Made by a program: the position numbers and the translations under genes
Part shown: piece by piece, positions 49,774 to 58,116 of the stretch
Position numbering within the stretch: position 1 is the first letter of the stretch
Layout of the letters: every line of letters begins with the position of its first letter
Assembly: GCA_017480485.1 (NCBI GenBank)
Contig: JAFVAN010000035.1
Location: forward strand, 1-64,000
Reading direction: 5' to 3'
DNA: 64,000 nt
Source: Ruminococcus sp.
GTDB lineage: Bacteria > Bacillota_A > Clostridia > Oscillospirales > Ruminococcaceae
The notes under the pieces: generated by a model
Seen by the model: only the letters and a program-made list of their open reading frames with translations
The model's database searches: none
What the model was told of the DNA's origin: nothing

Positions 49774-51570
49774 TTATGCTATCTTCACGGCCTGACTGCC
49801 CATGTCTATGTAGCGCTGGCGCAGCAGGCTGTAGCTGTAGCTGGTGTTGCCCACCAGAGGGTCGGCAACATAGATCAGCCCAGCGTCCGCGTCGTAGCCC
49901 GAAAGGACCACGCAGTGCTCGTAGGCCACCCACTGCACCTGGTTGCCCGCGGGGGTCTTCCAGACGGTCGTGAGGGCGGTCTCGTGGAGGTTGGCGCTGG
50001 TTATCCATATAAGAACAGGTGAGCCGCTGTTTATGCAGCTCACCAGCAGCGTGTCAAGATCTGTGCCCGTAAGGTCTCGGGCTCGCGCCGAGGCCCCAGT
50101 GGCCGATAAGTAGGAATTTGCTGTGGTAACTATGCAGGGGGCGTAGCAGCCGTAGGAGTAGGAGTCCTCCGGGTCGCCCGCAAAGGTGGTGCGGAAGTCC
50201 GCACCGTACATCTCGCCGTTTTCCCAGTAGAAGCTCTGCTTTGGCAGGTAGTTCCGCGCAAGGGTCACCTTGTCGGCGGGGTAGCCAAGGTAGTTGAGCA
50301 GAATGGTCAGAGAGGTGGTCTCGCAGCCCGTAGGCAGCTCGGGGTTTTGCAGGATGTTGGTCACCTGCAGCTTTTTGCTGCCCGAGACAGAGGCACCCTC
50401 AATGGCGGGCTCCTCGCCGCCCTCCTCGCCTTCGGAGCTGTCATCGGTCACCGCGGGCTCCAGCAGCGCGGGGTCAGATTGCAGGCTGTAATACTTCACT
50501 CCGTCGCACTCGATATACGCCCTGATAACTACCGTTACCATGCTCTTGGCCTTGAAGGGGGCGGTGGTCTTTTCCGTGTCGGCGGAGCTCTTGAGCTCCT
50601 TGCCGCTCTCGGCCATCAGCACCTCGTAGCCGTCGCACTTTGCGGAGGGCGTCCAGACGATGTTCTTTTTATCGGCGCTAAGGGTAGGCATACCCGGCTT
50701 TTCGGGCAGGGTCACTGCCTTGATCTCCTCCGAGAAGCAGGAGTCGTAGTTCTTGTCGTCCTTCTTCGTGCAGGAGCGCACCACATATCTGTACACCATG
50801 CCGCTCTGGACGGTCTTGTCGGTGTAGCTGGTCTCGTCGGCGTCGGCCCTGCCGCAGTGGGCGGGCTTTACGGTCTCGCCGTCCTCGCCCTCTGCATCCT
50901 CAGAGGCTTCATCGTCCTCCTTGTCTTCTTCACCTTCGTCGGCGTCCTCGTCCTTCTTCTTGCCCTCTTCTTTTTCAAGGGCCTTTTTCTCGGCGTCGGT
51001 CATGTCGGTGTACTTGCTGATGGAGTAGTAATCCGTCTGGTCCGTGGGCTCCCAGCTGATGGTGACGTAGGTGGAGGTGGAGGTGTATTCCTGACTCACC
51101 TTGGGGGCGGCGGGCACGATGCGGAAGCTCTTCTTTGCCGAAAGGTCTCCGCTGGTGACCGTCAGTGTCGCCTTGCCCACTTCGATGTTGTTGGAAAGCG
51201 CTGCCTCGAAATCGTCCTCGTCAAGCTCCTTGCCCTCCAGCTTCACCGTGTATTCGGGGGTTATCTCCTCGCCCGTGTAGGTGTAGTCCTTGGTGGTGAG
51301 CTCGATGGAGAGCTCGGGCTCTGCCTCGGCCTCGCTCTCGGCGGTGCTTTCGGCGGGCGCCTCTGCCTCGGAGGGGGCGTCGGCCTTTGATGCGGGCTCG
51401 TCGGTGCGGCTCTCGGCCTCATGCACCGCAGAGGTGCTGTTCTCGTCCTTCGATACCGTGTCCGAGCTCTGGCTGTTCAGGAAGAGCAGCAGTCCCGCAG
51501 CAGCCACAGCTGCCATAAGCGCTCCTACCAGCCCTCCCAGTATCCTTGATCTTACCTTGTTCATTTTCAT
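49774..51570 (-). CDS. secreted or membrane-anchored C39-like cysteine peptidase with Fn3-like region
   Basis: A protein of 598 residues. An N-terminal helix (about 10-30) anchors it, followed by a Ser/Glu/Ala linker, a beta domain (ELTTKDYTYTGEEITPEYTV, a Rib/bacterial-Ig-like start), an Fn3-like region interrupted by a very acidic insert (residues about 205-245), and a C-terminal peptidase_C39_2 domain from about residue 400. The latter has PTGCETTSLTILLNYLG with the catalytic Cys, YEHCVVLSGYD with the His, and VADPLVG with the Asp. Such domains cleave peptides or are of YvpB type. The gene follows the SH3 protein gene by 33 bases. Confidence 0.82.
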   Translation of the reverse strand: MKMNKVRSRILGGLVGALMAAVAAAGLLLFLNSQSSDTVSKDENSTSAVHEAESRTDEPASKADAPSEAEAPAESTAESEAEAEPELSIELTTKDYTYTGEEITPEYTVKLEGKELDEDDFEAALSNNIEVGKATLTVTSGDLSAKKSFRIVPAAPKVSQEYTSTSTYVTISWEPTDQTDYYSISKYTDMTDAEKKALEKEEGKKKDEDADEGEEDKEDDEASEDAEGEDGETVKPAHCGRADADETSYTDKTVQSGMVYRYVVRSCTKKDDKNYDSCFSEEIKAVTLPEKPGMPTLSADKKNIVWTPSAKCDGYEVLMAESGKELKSSADTEKTTAPFKAKSMVTVVIRAYIECDGVKYYSLQSDPALLEPAVTDDSSEGEEGGEEPAIEGASVSGSKKLQVTNILQNPELPTGCETTSLTILLNYLGYPADKVTLARNYLPKQSFYWENGEMYGADFRTTFAGDPEDSYSYGCYAPCIVTTANSYLSATGASARARDLTGTDLDTLLVSCINSGSPVLIWITSANLHETALTTVWKTPAGNQVQWVAYEHCVVLSGYDADAGLIYVADPLVGNTSYSYSLLRQRYIDMGSQAVKIA

Positions 51571-51603
51571 ACTTCCTTTTTTGCCTAAGATATGCTAAGC
51601 GGC

Positions 51604-52698
51604 TCAGCTTACGCTGCTGCTGGTTATCCAGCCGTAATAGCCGTTATACATTACATAATAGAACCCCTGTCCGTAGCCGATGACATCCACCGATGCGTTC
51701 TTCGGGATGATCTGGCATTGGGGTATCTGGTCCCGAATGCTGTTGGGGCCGCGCCTGAAGGCCTTGTCCTCGCCCACCCTTGCATTGAAGCTGCTGCCGT
51801 AGTAGTCCGTCTGTCCCGACTGGGTGGGGTACTCCACCAGCTCCGTCAGGCCCGAGTTGCGTATCCAGCCGTAGTTGCTCCTGCCGTAGGAGGAGACATA
51901 GAGCCAGCTGCCATCCGAGCTCCTGCCGTGCTCCTGTAGTATCTCGCCGCTCTCTATCACTCCGCCTGTCTCCGCATAGGTGGAGGAGTCGGGGCCGTAG
52001 TAGAGCTTCATGGAGGCCGAATAGTTGGTGTAGATATCTCCCTCCTCGATGCCCGTATAAAGATGGTTGGGCAGCTTCATGTCGGCCTTTTTGGCAGGGG
52101 CGGCGGTGGTGGTCGTGGTCTTCTTCTTTGTGGTTGTGGTGGTCGTTGTGGTCTTCTTCGTGGTCGTTGTAGTTGTTGTGGTAGTTGTGGTAGTTGTGGT
52201 AGTGGTCGTGGTGGTCACCGTGTCCTCGATGACTTCGTACTCATCCTCGCTCTCCTGCTCCTCCACAACGGGCTCGTCCTTATCGGCGGTGACGGTAACA
52301 GCCTTGCGGACGCGGCTGCTGTCGTCGTCCTTGTCTGCCCGTCCGCCCAGCAGCACGATTATAAGTACCGCCACCAAGGCTATCAGCAGCAGGCCGATAA
52401 CAATGCTTACCGCCAGCACCAGCTTGCCCGAGCTGTCCTCGACGGCGGCTTCGGCCGCAGGGGTCGGGGGCGGCGTCGGCCTGATGGGCTGCGCTGAAGG
52501 CATTTGCTGCACCGACTGTAAAGGCGGCTGAGGGGGCTGTACGGGACGGGGCTCCCTGAGCTCTTCCCGCTGCGCCTCGGGATAATATTCCTGCTGCGGT
52601 GCGTTTAGCGGCTCTTGACCGCGAGGCACCTGCTCTCGGGGCGTCTGATCTCCGCGAGGAGCCTGCCCCGGGGGATAGCCGTTGTTTTGCTGGTCCAT
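51604..52698 (-). CDS. membrane protein with Pro/Gln-rich N-terminus, poly-Thr linker and SH3 domain
   Basis: A protein of 364 residues from the ATG at 52698, chosen because GGAGG stands 8 bases before it. Residues 1-95 are Pro/Gln/Arg-rich and cytoplasmic. One helix follows (LVLAVSIVIGLLLIALVAVLIIVLL, trimmed here, about 105-130). The external part has a linker of about 45 residues that is almost only Thr with Lys interruptions (DNA 52095-52215), and an SH3-like domain with YYGPDSSTYAET and YVSSYGRSNYGWIRNSG, then a second, weaker one ending YNGYYGWITSSS. SH3b domains bind the cell wall. Likely operon with its two neighbours. Confidence 0.8.
   Translation of the reverse strand: MDQQNNGYPPGQAPRGDQTPREQVPRGQEPLNAPQQEYYPEAQREELREPRPVQPPQPPLQSVQQMPSAQPIRPTPPPTPAAEAAVEDSSGKLVLAVSIVIGLLLIALVAVLIIVLLGGRADKDDDSSRVRKAVTVTADKDEPVVEEQESEDEYEVIEDTVTTTTTTTTTTTTTTTTTTTKKTTTTTTTTKKKTTTTTAAPAKKADMKLPNHLYTGIEEGDIYTNYSASMKLYYGPDSSTYAETGGVIESGEILQEHGRSSDGSWLYVSSYGRSNYGWIRNSGLTELVEYPTQSGQTDYYGSSFNARVGEDKAFRRGPNSIRDQIPQCQIIPKNASVDVIGYGQGFYYVMYNGYYGWITSSSVS
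52095..52215. repeat. trinucleotide-like microsatellite within the poly-Thr linker
   Basis: Plus strand GGTNGT steps (Thr codons ACN on the minus strand) repeat over about 120 bases. Such tracts change length readily, so the linker may vary between strains. Confidence 0.7.
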
Positions 52699-52783
52699 TT
52701 TTATTCCTCCATTCAAGGCCGCAGAGCGTTATATCCTGTCTCTACGGCCCGCCGAATCACTGCGGGATAGCTCTGAGCTTATA

Positions 52784-53902
52784 TCATTCCTCGGCTGCTG
52801 CCGTGGGGTCGTCATATTCCTGAGACAGCACCTCGGACACCCAGTTGACCAGATCAACGAAGGTCTCCTTGCTGTAGGTGGAGAAATACTTGACCGGGGG
52901 CTGGCTCTTGGAGCTTATCCTGTCACGGAAGCAGAAGCCGTCGGCAGAGATGGTTATGACGGTCTGCTCCTCGGTGCCAAGGCCGAAGGTTATCTGTATG
53001 TAGTCAAGGGTCTCGTCCTTGCTGGGCTTGGAGGACTGGTTCTCGCTGCCGAAGCTCTCGATCATCTTTCCAAGCTCGCTGTAGTCGTCGCCGTTCAGGA
53101 TATAGCACTCGCCGTACTCGTCGCTGACCTTTAGCCTTACAAGGGCATAGGCGGCCTCGTAGATCGTCATATTATAATAGTCGTCGAAGGTGATGCAGTA
53201 GGACCTGCTGCCCATGACGCCGCGATAGATGGCGGAGAAGCTTTTCTGTGTGACTAGGGAGGAGGGGCTTATCCGCTCCAGCTTGTCCCAAAGGTGGGCC
53301 TCGTCGATGCGGCCGCCGATGGACAGGCGGTAGTGGGGGTTGGGGTCCACGCCCGTTTCGTCAAAGACCTCCTCGATGGCTATGGCGTCCTCGTCAAAGC
53401 CTGCGGAGACCATGGTGCCGAAGCCGCCCTCAAGGAGAATGAGCTCTGAGCCCGCGCCGCTCTCGGCGGGGTAGTCAAGCCGCACAAGGCGGTTGGAAAC
53501 AGGCTCGGCCTTGGTGTATTTTTCGGCCTTGATGACGATGTTGCCGTTGGAGTTGACAATTCCCACATAGCCGTCCTCCGTGAAGGTGTAGAACTCCCCG
53601 AATATGCAGGTCTTGCAGTCATACTGGGAGAAGGGGCTCTCGTCCAGCTTCACTGCGGCCTTTGCGGGGTCAAACTCCACCTCGGTCACGTTCGAGAGCA
53701 TCTCGGAGGAGCCGGTCTCCGCCAAAAATTCGGGGAAGCTGTAGTCCTTGAGCTCCACAGGGGCCGTAGGGGCGGGAGACTCGGTCTGGACGGGTGCTGT
53801 ACTGCTGCCCGTCTGAGAGCTGCCGTCGTCCTTCTGGCAGCCCGCGAGGCACAGCACGCAGGCGCAGACCGCCGCAAGGGCTATGGTTCTTTGTATAAGC
53901 AT
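52784..53902 (-). CDS. lipoprotein of unknown function
   Basis: A protein of 372 residues from the ATG at 53902 with GGAGG 8 bases upstream. The lipobox LAGC (Cys22) is followed by a Ser/Thr/Pro linker and a soluble domain. YVGIVNSNGNIVIKAEKYTK resembles a WG-type beta repeat. No active site is seen. It is the first of three surface genes (lipoprotein, SH3 protein, C39-like peptidase) under one promoter. It differs from the lipoprotein family at 3827-11696: the tail W/SGE motif is missing. Confidence 0.75.
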   Translation of the reverse strand: MLIQRTIALAAVCACVLCLAGCQKDDGSSQTGSSTAPVQTESPAPTAPVELKDYSFPEFLAETGSSEMLSNVTEVEFDPAKAAVKLDESPFSQYDCKTCIFGEFYTFTEDGYVGIVNSNGNIVIKAEKYTKAEPVSNRLVRLDYPAESGAGSELILLEGGFGTMVSAGFDEDAIAIEEVFDETGVDPNPHYRLSIGGRIDEAHLWDKLERISPSSLVTQKSFSAIYRGVMGSRSYCITFDDYYNMTIYEAAYALVRLKVSDEYGECYILNGDDYSELGKMIESFGSENQSSKPSKDETLDYIQITFGLGTEEQTVITISADGFCFRDRISSKSQPPVKYFSTYSKETFVDLVNWVSEVLSQEYDDPTAAAEE

Positions 53903-53944
53903 TTTTATTCCTCCTTTTTTCAGAGGGTGATACTGACTAAGGCT

Positions 53945-53973
53945 ATTATACCACAACCCCCGAAAAATGTAAA
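53945..53973 (-). promoter_or_regulatory. promoter of the lipoprotein / SH3 / C39-like run
   Basis: On the minus strand TTTACA (53973-53968), 17 bases, TATAAT (53950-53945). Confidence 0.8.
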
Positions 53974-54112
53974 CCCCTGTCGTGTGAAGGACACGGAAAT
54001 ATATGTCCTCACTCTCAACTCCGCAAGAATATACCGTATATTAAAATTCTTATATAATATTATTTCATATTTTTATATATCAGCCTCCCAAGCCGCGCAA
54101 ATTCACAAGATG

Positions 54113-54141
54113 TTTACAAAAACAGGTATCGTTGTTATAAA
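54113..54141 (+). promoter_or_regulatory. promoter of the GH5 cellulase-like gene
   Basis: TTTACA at 54113-54118, 17 bases, TATAAA at 54136-54141. A small CCCGGC / GCCGGG hairpin in the leader precedes the SD. Confidence 0.7.
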
Positions 54142-54213
54142 AATAAGTTTAATATATTTATAACAGCCCCGGCGGTGCCTGCCGGGAACCAAGCGTTAAA
54201 AGGAGGAATACTT

Positions 54214-55443
54214 ATGAGGACAAATGACAGGCTGGCGGCCCTTTTGGCGGGTATCGTGATGCTCTTCTGCGGGGCGGGCTGCTCCTCGGGAGACAGCTCA
54301 GCGGCGGAGGCGGCATCCTCGGGAGAGGCGACCAGCTCCACAGCAGCAGAGGCCCCTTCGGAAGAGGCCGAGGACTTCGGCAGCATGACCACCGCCGAGA
54401 TAGTGGCAGACATGAAGCTTGGCTGGAATCTTGGCAATTCGCTGGACGTCTGCAACGCCGACCGCAACGGCGATGGCCAGATCGACGAGAACGCCGAGAC
54501 CGTTGACGAGACCCTTTGGGGCAACGTGCTGACCACCAAGGGGATATTTGAAAAGCTGAAGGAGGACGGCTTCAACGCCGTGCGCATACCGGTTACCTGG
54601 CGGGATCACATGGACGAGGACTACAACGTTGACGCCGCTTGGATGGACAGGGTTCAGGAGGTAGTTGACTACGCCTACGACCTTGATATGTACGTCATCC
54701 TGAACGTTCACCACGACGGCGGCGGCGACCCGCAGTTCGGTGCATGGATACGAAACGCCTCCCGTGACTACGAGGGCACCCTTGAAAAATACAAGGCCCT
54801 GTGGTCACAGATCGCCGAGCGCTTCGCGGGCTACGGCGAGCGGCTCATCTTCGAGTCCATGAACGAGGTGGGCTTTGACGACCTTGACGAGACCTCCGCC
54901 TTCGATACACTGAACAAGCTCAATCAGGAATTCGTTGACCTTGTGCGGGGGAGCGGCGGCAACAACGATAAGCGCCACCTGCTTATCGCGGGCTACTGGA
55001 CGGACATCGAAAAGACCTGCAGTTCAAAGTACAAAATGCCGGAGGACCCCGCCGACAGCCTGATACTTTCGGTACACTACTACACCCCCTGGGAGTTCTG
55101 CACCACCACCATTAACCGCACCTGGGGCACGGACAGTGAGCTCAAGCAGATGCAGCGGCTCATCTCCAAGCTCTCGAGGACCTACTGCGAGAAGGGCGTG
55201 CCCGTCATAATCGGCGAGTTTGGCACGGGCGTCTGGAACGAGACCGCCAGCGGCGTTTACTTCTCGGAGAATCTTGTGAAGCTCTGCCGCGAGGCAGGCA
55301 TTGCTGCCTTCATGTGGGACGACGGCGGCCAGTTCGACCGCTTCTCCTACGACTGGCGCTATCCCGAGCTGGTGGAGGCCTTTGACCGCGCTGTGAACGG
55401 CGGCGACTATGAGGTAGTAAAAGAGGGCGATTCCGCGTCCTAG
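54214..55443 (+). CDS. GH5 family lipoprotein, cellulase-like, with an EF-hand-like loop
   Basis: A protein of 409 residues from the ATG at 54214 (AAAAGGAGG upstream). Lipobox GAGC (Cys23) and a Ser/Glu/Ala linker come first, then the GH5 barrel: GWNLGNSLD, FNAVRIPVTWRDHM, ILNVHHDGG, FESMNEVGF (acid/base Glu), LSVHYYTPW and VIIGEFGTGVW (nucleophile Glu), as in endoglucanases of subfamily 4-like type. Between GWNLGNSLD and ETLWGN lies NADRNGDGQIDENAE, which fits the calcium-binding DxNxDGxIxxxE loop of dockerins and EF-hands. No separate dockerin or CBM is present. The stop TAG lies at the very edge of a type B repeat. Confidence 0.88.
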   Translation: MRTNDRLAALLAGIVMLFCGAGCSSGDSSAAEAASSGEATSSTAAEAPSEEAEDFGSMTTAEIVADMKLGWNLGNSLDVCNADRNGDGQIDENAETVDETLWGNVLTTKGIFEKLKEDGFNAVRIPVTWRDHMDEDYNVDAAWMDRVQEVVDYAYDLDMYVILNVHHDGGGDPQFGAWIRNASRDYEGTLEKYKALWSQIAERFAGYGERLIFESMNEVGFDDLDETSAFDTLNKLNQEFVDLVRGSGGNNDKRHLLIAGYWTDIEKTCSSKYKMPEDPADSLILSVHYYTPWEFCTTTINRTWGTDSELKQMQRLISKLSRTYCEKGVPVIIGEFGTGVWNETASGVYFSENLVKLCREAGIAAFMWDDGGQFDRFSYDWRYPELVEAFDRAVNGGDYEVVKEGDSAS

Positions 55444-55530
55444 CGCGGACGGCGCAAGTCGCGTGAGCGGCGGCACGCCGCCTCACAACTGTGTGATGCG
55501 CATGGGCTACCTCACGGTACGGTGGCTCGG
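55437..55530. repeat. interspersed repeat type B, starting at the GH5 stop codon
   Basis: TCCTAGCGCGGACGGCGCAA, then GTCGCGTGAGC, CACAACTGTG and GGGCTACCTCACGGTACGG. It is inverted relative to the copies at 22553 and 24631. Bases 55531-55675 behind it hold no supported feature. Confidence 0.8.
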
Positions 55531-55675
55531 ATCTTGGCTTGTTGAGTGCCTACGTTTATTTTACATTAAGACGCCGCGGCGTGAGGCTGCTTGCTGAAAG
55601 TCCATTTCTAACACCTCGCTTTCCGCATAAGCCGCAGGAACAATCACGGAAATCAATTTTTAAAAGTCTTGCTCT

Positions 55676-55800
55676 AATTGCAGTATTTATTAGGACGAAA
55701 GAGGGTATTCCCCCGCCTCTGGCGGGGGAATACCCTCTTTTGGCACCCGCAATTTTGCCGCAGAGCGGCAAAATTGCATAAACAAAAAATGAAAATGATT
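55676..55800. repeat. about 125-bp interspersed repeat, copy 2 (two hairpins)
   Basis: It matches 21888-22016 nearly throughout: TTATTAGGACGAAAGAGGG, the hairpin 55698-55717 with 55721-55740, GGCACCCGCAATTTTGCCGC and AAATTGCATAAACAAAAAA. Confidence 0.85.
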
Positions 55801-55824
55801 TCCGTGAGGAACATTATCCAGGGC

Positions 55825-55853
55825 TTGCATTCCCCCGAAAAATATGGTATAAT
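55825..55853 (+). promoter_or_regulatory. promoter of the rubredoxin gene
   Basis: TTGCAT at 55825-55830, 17 bases, TATAAT at 55848-55853. Confidence 0.85.
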
Positions 55854-55890
55854 CAAAAGCGTAAGAATACACAGGAAAGGAGGCCCGGTC

Positions 55891-56049
55891 ATGAAATATG
55901 TATGCTCCGTTTGCGGCTACATCTACGACCCCGAGGTCGGCGAGCCCGACAGCGGCGTTGCAGCAGGCACCGCCTGGGAGGACGTTCCCGACGATTTCGT
56001 CTGTCCTCTCTGCGGCGTAGGCAAGGATGAGTTTGCGCCCGAGGAATAA
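55891..56049 (+). CDS. rubredoxin
   Basis: A protein of 52 residues that binds one iron through four Cys (C5, C8, C38, C41) in [13 protein letters not shown] and [11 protein letters not shown]. It is of standard length and complete. SD AAAGGAGG. It stands alone with its own promoter. In anaerobes rubredoxin passes electrons to oxygen- or superoxide-reducing enzymes. Confidence 0.97.
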   Translation: MKYVCSVCGYIYDPEVGEPDSGVAAGTAWEDVPDDFVCPLCGVGKDEFAPEE

Positions 56050-56096
56050 GTGCAAAGAACACAGCTGCCGCACACAGCCGCGTTCCCTCGAAAAAT

Positions 56097-56143
56097 GCGA
56101 AAAATGGTACCTCACCCCCTTCGGGGTGAGGTACCATTTTTCG
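56097..56143. terminator. bidirectional hairpin terminator, GGTACCTCACCCC type
   Basis: GCGAAAAATGGTACCTCACC with its exact inverse ending CATTTTTCGC. It serves rubredoxin and the minus-strand murA. Confidence 0.9.
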
Positions 56144-56184
56144 CCTGTATCCGCTATGGGAGGCTGTATTATATCATTATAAGT

Positions 56185-57471
56185 TTAGCTTATTTTGCCT
56201 ATACTGACGGGCTCGGGGATAACCACACGCTTTATGTCAGCGCCGAGGCCACGAAGCTTCTGGTCGATCTCCTCGTAGCCCCGCTCGATGAAGTGTATGT
56301 TCTCCACCTCGGTTACGCCCTCGGCAGCCAGGCCTGCGATTATCAGCGCTGCGCCTGCACGGAGGTCGGTGGCTACAACGGGCGCGCCCTTGAGCCAGCC
56401 CTTGCCCTGTATAACGGCTACCGTTCCGTCAACGGAGATATCGGCACCCATGCGCCGCAGCTCCGAAACGTACTTGAAGCGGTTGTCAAAGATATCGTCT
56501 GTGATTATGCTGGTGCCGTCCGCCAGGGTAAGCAGGGTCGAGAACTGAGGCTGCATATCCGTGGGGAAGCCCGGGTGGGGCATGGTCTTCAAGGAGGTCT
56601 TCTGGAGGGGGCCGTCTACCCTTACCTCAACGCTCTCGTCCTCCTCGATAACAGTAACGCCCACCTTGCGGAGCTTGGCGGTTATGGACTCGAGGTGCTT
56701 GGGGATGACGTTCTTGATGACAACGTCGCCCTTTGTGGCAGCGGCGGCCACCATGTATGTTCCCGCCTCTATCTGGTCGGGGATGATGCCGTAGGTTATG
56801 CCCTTGAGGTAGTTGACGCCTCTTATCTTGATAACGTCCGTGCCTGCGCCCCTTATGTCGGCGCCCATGGAGTTGAGGAAGTTTGCAAGGTCAACTATAT
56901 GGGGCTCCTTGGCGGCGTTCTCGATAACGGTCAGGCCCTTGCTCTTGCAGGCGGCCATGATGGCGTTGATGGTCCCGCCGACGGTGTTGAAGTCAAAATA
57001 GATCTGCGCCCCGATAAGGTCATCGGCCCAGACGTGTACCTGGCCATTCTCGATATCGTTTTCGGCGCCAAGCGAAGAAAAAGCCTTCAGGTGCTGATCT
57101 ATCGGCCTGTCCCCAAGGTCGCAGCCGCCGGGCATCGCAACATAGGCGTTGTGGAACCTTCCCAGCAGGGTCCCGAGGAAATAGGTCGAAGCTCTCATCG
57201 AGCGTGCAAGCTCGTATGGCACCTCAGGCTTGTTAATGCCTCTTGTATCAAAATAAACGGTGTTCTTGCTGACCAGCTTTACCACAGCGCCCATGCTGGA
57301 GAGTATCTTCATGCAGATGGTGATATCGCTGATCTCGGGAACATTTTCGAGCACGCAGGGCTCATCGCAGAGTATGGTGGCAGCAACGATGGCCACAGCG
57401 GCATTCTTGGCTCCGCTGATGGTGACCTCGCCCTGCAGCGGCTTGCCGCCGTTTATTACAAACTTTTCCAA
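56185..57471 (-). CDS. murA: UDP-N-acetylglucosamine 1-carboxyvinyltransferase
   Basis: A protein of 428 residues that transfers enolpyruvate from PEP to UDP-GlcNAc, the first committed step of peptidoglycan synthesis. The preferred start is TTG at 57471 (giving MEKFVINGGKPLQGEV), about 10 bases after AAGGAG; the ATG at 57501 has no SD. VTISGAKNAAVAI, the catalytic Cys loop MPGGCDLGDRPID, GATENxxx-like residues and PHPGFPTDMQPQFS are in place. It stands alone, with a promoter at 57590-57618. Confidence 0.95.
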   Translation of the reverse strand: MEKFVINGGKPLQGEVTISGAKNAAVAIVAATILCDEPCVLENVPEISDITICMKILSSMGAVVKLVSKNTVYFDTRGINKPEVPYELARSMRASTYFLGTLLGRFHNAYVAMPGGCDLGDRPIDQHLKAFSSLGAENDIENGQVHVWADDLIGAQIYFDFNTVGGTINAIMAACKSKGLTVIENAAKEPHIVDLANFLNSMGADIRGAGTDVIKIRGVNYLKGITYGIIPDQIEAGTYMVAAAATKGDVVIKNVIPKHLESITAKLRKVGVTVIEEDESVEVRVDGPLQKTSLKTMPHPGFPTDMQPQFSTLLTLADGTSIITDDIFDNRFKYVSELRRMGADISVDGTVAVIQGKGWLKGAPVVATDLRAGAALIIAGLAAEGVTEVENIHFIERGYEEIDQKLRGLGADIKRVVIPEPVSIGKIS

Positions 57472-57589
57472 AGTGAACACGCTCCTTGTTATTGCGTACA
57501 TTCCGCAAACCGCGCAGCTGCGCGCTTTTATATATAGTCATCGCAAAGGCTGCGGCCTCTGCGACATAATTCGTTTCAAAGACAATAAT

Positions 57590-57618
57590 ATTTTAACACA
57601 AATGCACTAAAAAATCAA
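57590..57618 (-). promoter_or_regulatory. promoter of murA
   Basis: On the minus strand TTGATT (57618-57613), 17 bases, TAAAAT (57595-57590). The stretch 57620-58010 beyond it is AT-rich and holds no supported gene; GTTGTAAC / GTTACGAA and TTTGTAAC motifs near 57717-57757 are weakly palindromic. Confidence 0.65.
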
Positions 57619-58017
57619 TAGCAAATACTGTATTTTTGCGCCAGCCTGAAAAAATTCTCCATTTTGAACGAAAATCGTAACCCGAGCGTAATTATTTGAG
57701 TGTAAAGTTTCGGACTGTTGTAACCCTTTTGTTACGAAATTCGATAATTTGTAACATATTAAGTACAAAAAAACTCCCTTCAACAAAAAACGGCTCATTT
57801 TTCCCAAAAACATCACGCCGCCAAAGGCCGAAAAAGCGCAGGAAAAATTTTTAGTCGGGTAAAAAATTTCTCAGTTGCCATTTGGGACAAAAGCCTCGGC
57901 CCCACATTTTTCCGACTTTTCTTCGGCAGATTGCACAAAAGCATTTGGATGGGCAGCACGAGAGCAGGAGGCAGCATATCCCGATGCAAGGCGACTCACC
58001 TCGCCCATAACATCGGC

Positions 58018-58046
58018 TTGCAATTTATGTATTTTTATGGTATACT
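58018..58046 (+). promoter_or_regulatory. promoter of the isochorismatase-fold gene
   Basis: TTGCAA at 58018-58023, 17 bases, TATACT at 58041-58046. Confidence 0.8.
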
Positions 58047-58116
58047 GTGGAAAACAAAGTCTCTTTTACTTTTGTGTTTTTAGTAAGATAAACCGGAATT
58101 TAGAGGTGCAATTCAA

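Noticed and set aside
52095..52215. Low-complexity tract as a structured RNA or origin
   Set aside because: It encodes the poly-Thr linker in frame within a protein with an SD and promoter.
52784..53902. Sixth member of the PepSY-tail lipoprotein family
   Set aside because: It is a lipoprotein, but the C-terminal W and SGE-type signature and the middle block are absent.
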